A stretch of DNA of 11,824 bases, taken from Lachnospiraceae bacterium. GTDB taxonomy: Bacteria; Bacillota; Clostridia; Lachnospirales; Lachnospiraceae. The notes under the pieces were generated by a model. It saw only the letters and a program-made list of their open reading frames with translations, searched no databases and was not told the DNA's origin. Shown here piece by piece: positions 1-5,638 of the stretch. The translations under genes were made by a program, and so were the position numbers. The DNA lies in assembly GCA_021202715.1 (NCBI GenBank), contig JAJQCL010000172.1:1-11824 (forward strand), given 5' to 3'. How positions within the stretch are numbered: position 1 is the stretch's first letter; every line of letters starts with the position of its first letter.

Positions 1-20
1 GCGGATTTCGAATGTTGTTA

Positions 21-53
21 GGATTGCGGGAGCGCGTTAGCGCGGAGCAATCC
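21..53. repeat. GC-rich palindrome, possible dispersed repeat
   Basis: GGATTGC (21-27) pairs with GCAATCC (47-53), and inside it CGCG (33-36) pairs with CGCG (41-44) around TTAG. It follows the thrC hairpin. The compact, symmetric form suggests a REP-like intergenic element, but only one copy is in the window. Confidence 0.35.
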
Positions 54-61
54 GTGTATCA

Positions 62-87
62 AGGCGACAAAATACCTTTTGTCGCCT
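62..87. terminator. 11-bp hairpin 3' of thrC
   Basis: AGGCGACAAAA and TTTTGTCGCCT pair perfectly around a 4-nt loop, 10 nt after the thrC stop. The U-tract expected of an intrinsic terminator is missing on both strands, because the T residues are inside the stem. It may still end the operon or protect the 3' end. Confidence 0.45.
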
Positions 88-96
88 ACATCATAT

Positions 97-1593
97 TTAC
101 CATTTCACGCCGAGGAAATCCTTGATGACCTTCTCCATCTCATCCTTCTCACAGACTGTCTTGTGCAGGACCTCCGCCGAGCGGATGTCTTCAATCGCCT
201 GCGGAATGGCTACGCCCGATAATTCATGAAGCTGATCGATAAGCGCGAAATCCTCTTCCGTTTCGTATTTTGGATCGATCGCGGACATGACGCTGCGGGT
301 GAACTTATAAGGACTGGCCGTCGAAGCGATGACGGTGGGCGTCGTATCACCGGTCTCCTCCCGGTACTGTTTGTACACATGGGCGGCCACGGCCGTATGG
401 GTATCCATGATATACTGTTCTTTCTCATAAGTCTCACGAATGATCTGTGCGGTACCGGCCTCATCGGTATAGTAGCCGCAGAAATCTGCCAGACGGCCGC
501 GCATCTCCTCCGGCAGAGTATAAACTCCTGTCGTACTCAGCTGCTCCATCAGGGCCGCATTCGCCCCGGCGTTCTCACCGGCCACCAGATAAATCAGTCG
601 TTCCAGATTGCTGGAAATAAGAATATCCATCGAAGGGGAGCTGGTCAGAATGAATTCCCGGTTTCGATCATAGGTGCCGGTACGGAAAAAGTCAAACAGG
701 ACCTTATTCTCGTTGGAGGCACAGATCAGCTTCTTCATGGGGATTCCCATATTCTTCGCGTAATAGGCTGCCAGGATATTTCCGAAATTGCCGGTGGGGA
801 CGACCACATTCATCGGTTCCCCTTCCTGCAGCACCCCACGCGACATCAGAGTGACGTAAGAATACACATAGTAGGCGACCTGCGGAACAAGCCGTCCGAT
901 GTTGATGGAGTTCGCCGAAGAGAACTGGAATCCTGCCGCATCGAGCTCCTTCTCCAGTTCGCGGTCGTTGAAAATCGCCTTTACACCGGTCTGGGCATCG
1001 TCAAAATTCCCATGGATGCCTATCACACACGTGTTTGCGCCGCGCTGTGTGACCATCTGTTTCTTCTGGATCGGGCTGACGCCGTCCTTCGGATAAAACA
1101 CGACGATCTTCGTCCCCTCTACACCGGCGAATCCGGCCAGAGCTGCTTTCCCGGTATCACCGGAGGTCGCTGTCAGAATCACAATGTCATTGGTAATGCC
1201 ATTCTTCCGGGCAGAGGTGATCATCAGATGCGGAAGAATCGAGAGCGCCATATCCTTGAAAGCGATCGTCGCTCCGTGGAACAGTTCCAGGAACCAGGCG
1301 TCCCCCTTCTTCACCAGCGGCGCGATCTCCTTTGTGTCAAATTTGCTGTCATAGGCACGCTCGATGCAGCCGCGCAGCTCCTCCTCGGTGAAATCCGTGA
1401 AGAAGAGCTTCATCACTTCATAGGCGATCTGCTGATAGCTCATGTGGGACAGTGTCTCCAGAGAAACGTCCAGCTTCGGAATGAAGGAAGGAACAAACAG
1501 ACCCCCGTCCCGCGAAAGTCCCTGCAGAATTGCCTGGCTGGCCGTCAGCCTGATCCCGTCACTCCGGGTACTCTTGTAATACAACTCGCTCAT
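97..1593 (-). CDS. thrC: Threonine synthase
   Basis: This 498-residue enzyme should convert O-phosphohomoserine to threonine and phosphate with pyridoxal phosphate, the last step of threonine synthesis in the cytosol. The protein has the N-terminal threonine synthase region (about 1-90) followed by a fold-type II PLP domain. The PLP lysine is K113 in HGATIAFKDMAL. A TATSGDTGKA motif lies at 141-150, and the PLP-phosphate loop is PTGNFGN at 266-272. The length matches the long (E. coli/clostridial) form rather than the short Bacillus form. The ATG is preceded by GAGAGG with 5 nt spacing, and the gene ends in TAA. It lies 98 nt downstream of ilvC in the same direction and may be the last gene of an ilvN-ilvC-thrC unit, although a strong hairpin lies in the gap. 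No other threonine gene is in the window. Family assignment is near certain; operon membership is inferred. Confidence 0.97.
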   Translation of the reverse strand: MSELYYKSTRSDGIRLTASQAILQGLSRDGGLFVPSFIPKLDVSLETLSHMSYQQIAYEVMKLFFTDFTEEELRGCIERAYDSKFDTKEIAPLVKKGDAWFLELFHGATIAFKDMALSILPHLMITSARKNGITNDIVILTATSGDTGKAALAGFAGVEGTKIVVFYPKDGVSPIQKKQMVTQRGANTCVIGIHGNFDDAQTGVKAIFNDRELEKELDAAGFQFSSANSINIGRLVPQVAYYVYSYVTLMSRGVLQEGEPMNVVVPTGNFGNILAAYYAKNMGIPMKKLICASNENKVLFDFFRTGTYDRNREFILTSSPSMDILISSNLERLIYLVAGENAGANAALMEQLSTTGVYTLPEEMRGRLADFCGYYTDEAGTAQIIRETYEKEQYIMDTHTAVAAHVYKQYREETGDTTPTVIASTASPYKFTRSVMSAIDPKYETEEDFALIDQLHELSGVAIPQAIEDIRSAEVLHKTVCEKDEMEKVIKDFLGVKW

Positions 1594-1641
1594 AGCAACC
1601 TCTCACTGTATTTTTTATGAAAACGGCGAAACGTCGTTTAC

Positions 1642-1679
1642 GCCAGAGAAGCGGCCGCTACCGACCGCTTCTTTCTGGC
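1642..1679. other. GC-rich hairpin between ilvC and thrC
   Basis: GCCAGA and GAAGCGG (1642-1654) pair with CCGCTTC and TCTGGC (1665-1679), giving 13 bp with a 2-nt bulge and a 10-nt loop. It begins 13 nt after the ilvC stop. No T-run follows on the minus strand, so it is more likely an mRNA-stabilising or leaky element than a full terminator. Confidence 0.45.
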
Positions 1680-1691
1680 TGTTTTCTGATA

Positions 1692-2702
1692 TCAGTTCTC
1701 GATCAGCTTGCCTTCCTCGCTCCAGCTGTACAGCTTGCGGAGCTCCTTGCCGATCTCCTCTGCGGGATGTGCTGCAGCCTTGGCCCGCATCGCCCTGAAA
1801 TGAGGAGCGCCGATGGCGTTCTCTGTCAGCCAATCCTTAGCGAAGGTGCCGTCCTGAATATCGGACAGAATCTTCTTCATGGTCTTCTTGGTCTCTTCGG
1901 TGACCAGCTTGGGGCCGGTGATATAATCACCATACTCCGCGGTGTTGGAGATGGAGTAACGCATGCCTGCGAAACCGCTCTGATAGATCAGGTCAACAAT
2001 GAGCTTCATCTCATGGATGCACTCGAAATAGGCGTTCCGAGGATCATAACCGGCTTCCACCAGAGTTTCATAACCGGCCTGCATCAGAGCGCAGACACCG
2101 CCGCAGAGCACAGCCTGCTCACCAAACAGATCCGTCTCAGTCTCGGTCTTAAAGGTGGTCTCCAGGACGCCGGCTCTCGCTCCGCCGATGCCCAGCGCAT
2201 ACGCAAGGCCCTTGTCCCAGGCCTTGCCGGTGGCATCCTGCTGCACGGCGATCAGGCAGGGAACACCCTTGCCGGCCTGATACTCGCTGCGCACTGTATG
2301 GCCCGGTCCCTTGGGGGCGATCATCACCACGTCCACATCCTTCGGAGGAACGATCTGACCAAAATGGATCGCGAAGCCATGCGCAAACATCAGCATGTTG
2401 CCGGCCTCCAGATTGGGCTCGATGGACTCCTTATACAGCTGCGCCTGCTTCTCATCGTTGATCAGAATCATGATGATATCCGCTCTCTTGGCGGCTTCTG
2501 CAGCCGTGTACACATCAAAGCCCTGCTTCACTGCCTTGTCCCAGGACTTGGAGCCTTCGTACAGACCGACGATGACGTCGCAGCCGGACTCCTTCAGGTT
2601 CAGCGCATGGGCATGTCCCTGGCTGCCATATCCGATGACAGCAATGGTCTTCCCCTCCAGCAGGGACAGGTTACAGTCTTCCTGGTAAAAAATCTTTGCC
2701 AT
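1692..2702 (-). CDS. ilvC: Ketol-acid reductoisomerase (class I)
   Basis: This enzyme isomerises and reduces acetolactate or acetohydroxybutyrate with NAD(P)H and Mg2+, the second common step of valine, leucine and isoleucine synthesis. At 336 residues it is the usual class I length. The Rossmann motif GYGSQGHAHALNLKESG is at 24-40. The C-terminal knotted domain carries the metal-binding acids D191 and E195, then E227 and E231 in YFECIHEMKL, and the substrate serine S252 in YSISNTAEYG. H108 lies in FAHGFAIHF. The cofactor loop reads VGLYEGSKSW (45-54), with Tyr48 where NADPH-dependent enzymes commonly have Arg, so cofactor preference could be relaxed (inference). The start ATG has GGAGG 9 nt upstream. 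The gene follows ilvN after 97 nt; that gap contains a small inverted repeat. Confidence 0.98.
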   Translation of the reverse strand: MAKIFYQEDCNLSLLEGKTIAVIGYGSQGHAHALNLKESGCDVIVGLYEGSKSWDKAVKQGFDVYTAAEAAKRADIIMILINDEKQAQLYKESIEPNLEAGNMLMFAHGFAIHFGQIVPPKDVDVVMIAPKGPGHTVRSEYQAGKGVPCLIAVQQDATGKAWDKGLAYALGIGGARAGVLETTFKTETETDLFGEQAVLCGGVCALMQAGYETLVEAGYDPRNAYFECIHEMKLIVDLIYQSGFAGMRYSISNTAEYGDYITGPKLVTEETKKTMKKILSDIQDGTFAKDWLTENAIGAPHFRAMRAKAAAHPAEEIGKELRKLYSWSEEGKLIEN

Positions 2703-2752
2703 GATACATATCCTCCATGTAGGTTTACTGTAAGTATAATATATATGCAGAT

Positions 2753-2769
2753 TTCACATTTTCTGTGAA
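2753..2769. repeat. Inverted repeat between ilvN and ilvC
   Basis: TTCACA (2753-2758) and TGTGAA (2764-2769) are perfect arms around a 5-nt centre, 50 nt before the ilvC ATG. An AT-rich stretch with TATACT follows on the minus strand but has no good -35. It could be an operator, an RNA processing hairpin or chance. Confidence 0.35.
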
Positions 2770-2799
2770 CATTTGCCAAAAGATCAGGAAAATCAGCGT

Positions 2800-3291
2800 C
2801 TAAACTTCTTCAAAAGCGCCGCGTGACAATCCGGTGATGCCGGTTCTGGCCAGCTGCAGGATGTGGAAGTCGCCCAGAAGCCGCATGAAAGCATCCAGTT
2901 TGTTCTGATTTCCTGTGAGTTCGACCATGATGGAGTTCTCCGCCACATCAACGATCTTCGCCCGGAAGATGTCCGCCACAGCAATGACCTGCGGCCGTTT
3001 CTCCGCATCGGCCTCAATCTTCACCAACACCAGCTCGCGGCAGACCGCTTCCTCGTCGGGAAGTTCCTTGATATCCACGACATCGACCAGCTTCGCCAGC
3101 TGCTTGCGGATCTGCTCCAGCACATCATCCTCTCCCCGTGTCACGATCGTCATGCGGGAAAAATCGGGATTCTGTGTCTCACCCACTGTCAGGCTGTCAA
3201 TATTGTAACCCCGACGGCTGAAAAGTCCGGCCACACGGCTCAGGACGCCGGAGGAATTCTCCACGAGAACAGACAGTACGCATCTCCTCAT
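2800..3291 (-). CDS. ilvN: Acetolactate synthase small (regulatory) subunit
   Basis: This is the regulatory subunit of acetohydroxyacid synthase. It binds the catalytic IlvB-type subunit, raises its activity and carries valine feedback inhibition. At 163 residues it equals the usual length of the long small subunit (E. coli IlvH type). The N-terminal ACT domain (about 2-77) begins with VLVENSSGVLSRVAGLFSRR. G15 and N30 align with the residues needed for valine binding in IlvH, so feedback control is probably intact. The C-terminal ALS_ss_C domain covers about 84-158. The GAGAGG ribosome binding site is 8 nt from ATG, and an ATG 9 nt upstream stops after two more codons. This is the first gene after the promoter at 3327-3355, followed by ilvC. 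The catalytic subunit gene is not adjacent, so it must be elsewhere. ilvH is an equally valid symbol. Confidence 0.96.
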   Translation of the reverse strand: MRRCVLSVLVENSSGVLSRVAGLFSRRGYNIDSLTVGETQNPDFSRMTIVTRGEDDVLEQIRKQLAKLVDVVDIKELPDEEAVCRELVLVKIEADAEKRPQVIAVADIFRAKIVDVAENSIMVELTGNQNKLDAFMRLLGDFHILQLARTGITGLSRGAFEEV

Positions 3292-3326
3292 CTGCTCATC
3301 CTCTCTTTCTCTGCGCTATCTCACAT

Positions 3327-3355
3327 ATATTATCACAAGTAAATGGTCGTTTCAA
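3327..3355 (-). promoter_or_regulatory. Sigma-A-type promoter of ilvN-ilvC(-thrC)
   Basis: On the minus strand, TTGAAA (3350-3355) and TAATAT (3327-3332) are separated by exactly 17 nt. Transcription would begin near 3320, leaving a leader of about 29 nt before ilvN. That is too short for a T-box or a leader-peptide attenuator, so control would have to act at the promoter or through valine feedback on the enzyme. Confidence 0.8.
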
Positions 3356-3386
3356 GTCCATTTTCCTGATCTTCTGGCGGTTCTTT

Positions 3387-3914
3387 TCATAAATCCTCTC
3401 TCTCAGGCCCGGCCGCAGACTCCCCTTCTTCCTTTTTCCCGTACCCTTCGCAAAAAGTCCGGATATGCCCCAGGCCTGCATGCCGAAGAGCGCGAATCGT
3501 CGCCGGCGCCACATGCATCTCCGTATGAAGGGAGCGCCAGGGGATCTTTTCCTCGTACAGCTTATGCAGCACACGGTATTCCGAGGCGGGCAGAGACTGG
3601 TATGCCAGATAAATGCGCTGATTCCTCGCGCATTCCGCTTCGAGCCGTTCCAGACAGGCGGTCAGATCTCTGGTGAAGCGTCGTCGGTCTCTCTCCGCTT
3701 TTTCAAGGATCCTGACCATCCGATCCTCCTCCCGTCCTCCCAGCGGCGTTTCAGAAACGATGCGGTTTTCCCAGACTGCATAGCTGTAAATATTTTCGCC
3801 AAGGAGCAGCAGCTCGCTGCGGGTGGCCGTGATCCGGGCCCGCAGTTCCTCCTGAATCCGGGGATAGCCGCCGATGATCTCCTGAATTTCTTCGTCAGAC
3901 AGACTTTCAGGCAT
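3387..3914 (-). CDS. Sigma-70 region 4-like HTH protein, function unknown
   Basis: This 175-residue protein starts MPESLSDEEI. The family is not recognised with certainty. Residues about 18-105 are charged and look helical, possibly coiled coil. The segment SEYRVLHKLYEEKIPWRSLH (111-130) followed by APATIRALRHAGLGHIR (136-152) looks like a sigma-70 region 4 or phage ArpU/DUF1492-type helix-turn-helix. No region 2 is present, so it is not a complete sigma factor. The start was chosen because AGGGGG lies 7 nt before this ATG; the longer reading up to 4139 would run through the XRE gene. It overlaps the upstream XRE gene by 8 bp, which suggests translational coupling and a shared role. No terminator is visible between this gene and the ilvN promoter. 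It may be a phage- or ICE-derived regulator kept in the chromosome (inference). Confidence 0.75.
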   Translation of the reverse strand: MPESLSDEEIQEIIGGYPRIQEELRARITATRSELLLLGENIYSYAVWENRIVSETPLGGREEDRMVRILEKAERDRRRFTRDLTACLERLEAECARNQRIYLAYQSLPASEYRVLHKLYEEKIPWRSLHTEMHVAPATIRALRHAGLGHIRTFCEGYGKKEEGESAAGPEREDL

Positions 3915-4221
3915 GTTCACACCCCCTGCGCAGTCCTTCTTCCAGTACATACCGGACGCGCAGCCTCCCTCTTTCATCCAGTCCCCGGTAAGCTGCCAGA
4001 AGCTGCGCCTCCGACCAGGGAACAGGCTCCACGTCCGGTCCCCAGAGATCACTCTGATAACACGCGCAGATCCTTGCACGTGCCTCCTGTGAACCACAGG
4101 GGAATTCATCCTGCTCATAGCGGAAAAGCGTGCTTTCATGCAGACCCATTTGTCCGGCCGCCTGCCGGAGCGTCAGTTCTCTCCGCTGTCTCTGAAGATA
4201 CAGTCTCTCTCCCTCTGTCAT
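3907..4221 (-). CDS. XRE-family helix-turn-helix transcriptional regulator
   Basis: This 104-residue protein has an N-terminal lambda Cro/CI-type HTH. RRELTLRQAAGQMGLHESTL (13-32) has the spacing of the two HTH helices, followed by FRYEQDEF where XRE proteins usually have a YExG-like segment. The C-terminal part, about 70-100 (PWSEAQLLAAYRGLDERGRL), resembles the helical tail often found after small XRE domains, which I take to be a dimerisation region. The ATG is preceded by GGGGG at 7 nt. The gene has its own extended -10 promoter (TGCTATAAT) with a 17-bp imperfect palindrome over the -35 site, so it probably represses itself and the overlapping downstream gene. Partner targets outside the module are unknown. 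The domain call is sound; the autoregulation is inference. Confidence 0.85.
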   Translation of the reverse strand: MTEGERLYLQRQRRELTLRQAAGQMGLHESTLFRYEQDEFPCGSQEARARICACYQSDLWGPDVEPVPWSEAQLLAAYRGLDERGRLRVRYVLEEGLRRGCEHA

Positions 4222-4253
4222 ATCCAGACCCCCATTTTCACAATTTTTCAGGA

Positions 4254-4282
4254 ATTATAGCAAAGAGAAACTGCTCTGAACA
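4254..4282 (-). promoter_or_regulatory. Extended -10 promoter of the XRE/sigma-like module
   Basis: The minus strand has a perfect TATAAT (4254-4259) preceded by TGC, an extended -10 element. The -35 candidate TGTTCA (4277-4282), 17 nt away, is poor, which fits an extended -10 promoter. Transcription would start about 30 nt before the XRE ATG. Confidence 0.7.
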
Positions 4283-4285
4283 GTT
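4269..4285. promoter_or_regulatory. 17-bp palindrome over the XRE promoter -35, probable operator
   Basis: AACTGCTCTGAACAGTT is symmetric around its central base at seven of eight pairs (AACTG/CAGTT arms, one mismatch, TC/GA inside). It overlaps the -35 element of the XRE promoter, the usual place for an autorepressor site of a small XRE protein. The sequence symmetry is seen; binding by this protein is inferred. Confidence 0.55.
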
Positions 4286-4287
4286 AC

Positions 4288-4312
4288 AAAAAAGCCCCGT
4301 TCACGGCCTTTG
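4288..4312 (-). terminator. Intrinsic terminator after the prepilin peptidase gene
   Basis: On the minus strand, AAAG and CCG pair with CGG and CTTT around a TGAA loop, with a small internal loop, and six T residues follow (4288-4293). It lies 170 nt beyond the peptidase stop and just upstream of the XRE promoter, so it separates the two transcription units. The stem is modest but the T-run is good. Confidence 0.6.
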
Positions 4313-4462
4313 TCACGCATTTTCTTTTCTCCGGTCACATTTCTTTTCATCCCTGGAACCGGATGATGCCATTTTTCGGCGTATCAGGGCGAAATCTCTT
4401 AAAATCAGCGCCATTTTGCCCTTTCCCCGCGACCGGACGACGCAAAATCCCTATGAGATCTG
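4313..4462. other. Non-coding stretch with a 10-bp stem-loop (4386-4422)
   Basis: This stretch, part of the longest gene-free gap (4222-4462), has no convincing gene. Arms AGGGCGAAAT (4386-4395) and ATTTTGCCCT (4413-4422) pair fully in a plus-strand RNA if one G-U wobble is allowed, with a 17-nt loop. In a minus-strand RNA that position is an A-C mismatch. It could be a 3' UTR structure, a dispersed repeat or a small RNA; I cannot tell which. Confidence 0.35.
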
Positions 4463-4996
4463 TCAAAATTTGTCCGCCAGAAACCGAAGGATCTCATCGC
4501 CCCACAGAAAGATGAGAAGAAAGCCCGCCGCCAGATAGGGACCGAAGGCGATGGTATGGCCGCCCCGTTCTTTCCCCAGGCGCGGCACCTGAAACAGAAC
4601 GGCCAGAGCCCCGCCGATCCAGAAGGCCAGCAGACAGTACCTCCAACCGACCAGAAGACCACCGGCCGCCGTCAGCTTCACGTCGCCGCCCCCGATCGCA
4701 CGCCCGCGCGTCAGCCGAAGAAGTACCTCCAGCGGCAGGCTGACACAGAAAGCGCCGAGGACCGCTTCCCCTGCAGGAACTCCCCCCGACCAGACGCGCA
4801 GGATTCCCAGAAGCAGCAAAGCGCCGTTTAAGGCCAGCGGAATCTCCCGCGTTCGCTGATCCGCGATGGCGGCCGCCAACAGGATACAGGCTGCCAGTCC
4901 CAGGAGCAATGCATCCGCGGCTTCGCCAGCAAGCCCTGCGGCCGCAGGCAGGATAAATCCACTACAACCAAAGAGAAACGACCTGTAAATAACCAA
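4463..4996 (-). CDS. A24-family prepilin peptidase (type IV leader peptidase domain only)
   Basis: This predicted integral membrane aspartyl protease of 177 residues would cleave type IV pilin-like or Flp-type leader peptides. The two catalytic aspartates are D46 in IADQRTREIP and D105 in GGGDVKL, the typical A24 arrangement. GHTIAFGPYLAAG (146-158) matches the conserved segment after the active site. About six hydrophobic helices are visible. The N-terminal methylase domain of PilD is absent, so it is the short CpaA/TadV or domain-only type. No pilin, ATPase or other pilus gene is in the window. The start is TTG, directly after an in-frame TAA, so the frame cannot extend further. GAGAGG is only 3 nt from TTG, which is unusually tight, and the true start could be a few codons later. 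The gene ends 170 nt before a terminator at 4288-4312. Confidence 0.85.
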   Translation of the reverse strand: MVIYRSFLFGCSGFILPAAAGLAGEAADALLLGLAACILLAAAIADQRTREIPLALNGALLLLGILRVWSGGVPAGEAVLGAFCVSLPLEVLLRLTRGRAIGGGDVKLTAAGGLLVGWRYCLLAFWIGGALAVLFQVPRLGKERGGHTIAFGPYLAAGFLLIFLWGDEILRFLADKF

Positions 4997-5024
4997 TTAC
5001 CTCTCTTTCACACAGAATCACCAC

Positions 5025-5062
5025 GCTGCGCCCAGGTCTCCGACATCGGATCCCTGCGCAGC
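5025..5062. other. Long stem-loop upstream of the prepilin peptidase gene
   Basis: GCTGCGC (5025-5031) pairs with GCGCAGC (5056-5062). Inside that, AGG pairs with CCT, and TCCGA (5039-5043) pairs with TCGGA (5046-5050), with a 2-nt bulge and a small internal loop between. The structure lies 28 nt before the TTG start. No T-run follows in either direction, so it is not an obvious terminator. It may be part of a leader that controls translation, or a repeat element. Confidence 0.5.
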
Positions 5063-5097
5063 CGGGCGGACTCTAAGCAGCCCGAAGCTGTTCCACG

Positions 5098-5147
5098 AAA
5101 AGCGGAAAGGGTCGCCAGGCCTCTCCGACCCGATCTTCCTTTCCGCT
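5098..5147 (-). terminator. Probable terminator of nifS-nifU
   Basis: On the minus strand an outer stem AGCGGAAA/TTTCCGCT (8 bp) encloses an inner stem GGGTCG/CGACCC with an 11-nt loop and a one-sided 8-nt bulge. Only four T residues follow (5098-5101). It lies 35 nt after the nifU stop. The stem is strong but the T-run is short, so partial readthrough into the prepilin peptidase gene is possible. Confidence 0.55.
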
Positions 5148-5150
5148 CTC

Positions 5151-5179
5151 AGAATAACGCATTTTTCTTTTATATGCAA
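5151..5179 (-). promoter_or_regulatory. Candidate promoter for the prepilin peptidase gene
   Basis: TTGCAT (5174-5179) and TATTCT (5151-5156) on the minus strand are 17 nt apart, just after the nifU stop codon. If used, the transcript would begin near 5144 with a leader of about 148 nt holding both stem-loops described here. The match to consensus is moderate. Confidence 0.4.
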
Positions 5180-5181
5180 CG

Positions 5182-5622
5182 TTAATCGTCCCCGATCGGT
5201 TCCTCGCTGATATCCGCTTTCGGCTTCTCCAGTCCCTGAATCTCGATGTGATTACGCTCCGCATAGTCCCATAATGCCGCATGGATCGCCTCTTCAGCCA
5301 GCAGAGAACAGTGCACCTTCACGGGCGGCAGCCCGTCCAACGCCTCCATCACCGCCTTGTTGGTAACTTCCAGTGCCTCCTGAACCGTCTTTCCGCGCAC
5401 AAGCTCCGTCGCCATGCTGCTGGTGGCAATGGCGGCGCCGCAGCCGAAGGTTTTGAATTTTGCTTCCTGAATAATCCCATTCTCATCAATATCCAGATAC
5501 ATGCGCATGATATCGCCGCATTTGGCGTTGCCGACCGTCCCCACACCGCTGGGATCCTCGATCTCTCCCACATTTCTCGGATGTGTGAAATGATCCATTA
5601 CTTTCTCACTATACGCAGGCAT
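5182..5622 (-). CDS. nifU: Fe-S cluster assembly scaffold protein, NifU/IscU-like
   Basis: This protein should accept sulfur from the cysteine desulfurase and iron to build transient [2Fe-2S]/[4Fe-4S] clusters for transfer to apo-proteins. It is 146 residues from the chosen start (MPAYSEKVMD). The three conserved cluster ligands are C35 in NAKCGD, C61 in FGCGAAIATSS and C105 in VHCSLLAEEAI, with D37 also kept. It is IscU-like in size, with no C-terminal NifU thioredoxin-like domain; the tail after residue 130 is short and acidic. The ATG has GGGAGG 9 nt upstream. A longer reading from 5646 has no ribosome binding site and would overlap nifS, so it is rejected. The gene lies 16 nt after nifS and is surely cotranscribed with it. 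A stem-loop with a short T-run follows at 5098-5147. Confidence 0.96.
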   Translation of the reverse strand: MPAYSEKVMDHFTHPRNVGEIEDPSGVGTVGNAKCGDIMRMYLDIDENGIIQEAKFKTFGCGAAIATSSMATELVRGKTVQEALEVTNKAVMEALDGLPPVKVHCSLLAEEAIHAALWDYAERNHIEIQGLEKPKADISEEPIGDD

Positions 5623-5638
5623 AGATGTTATCCTCCCT

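Noticed and set aside
226..1620. Long plus-strand open frame (464 codons) opposite thrC
   Set aside because: It lies antisense to an unmistakable threonine synthase, its protein looks like no family, and it has no convincing ribosome binding site. It is a shadow of the minus-strand codon pattern.
2735..2740. Perfect TATAAT on the plus strand in the ilvN-ilvC gap
   Set aside because: No plus-strand gene follows and no good -35 is present; the gap is simply AT-rich.
1617..2768. Long plus-strand open frame (383 codons) opposite ilvC
   Set aside because: It covers the whole of a clear ketol-acid reductoisomerase on the other strand and shows no recognisable motif.
3292..3386. T-box or attenuator leader before ilvN
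   Set aside because: The promoter leaves only about 29 nt of leader, and no specifier stem, T-box sequence or terminator is visible.
3915..4139. N-terminal extension of the sigma-like protein up to 4139
   Set aside because: It would run inside most of the XRE gene in another frame, while the internal ATG at 3912-3914 has a strong AGGGGG site.
4313..4372. 19-codon minus-strand open frame in the gap below the prepilin peptidase
   Set aside because: There is no ribosome binding site and no sign of conservation, and it ends at the foot of the terminator stem.
3465..4538. Plus-strand open frame (357 codons) across the XRE and sigma-like genes
   Set aside because: It is rich in Arg, Pro and Ser with no domain, and the minus-strand genes have good ribosome binding sites, a coupled overlap and a promoter.
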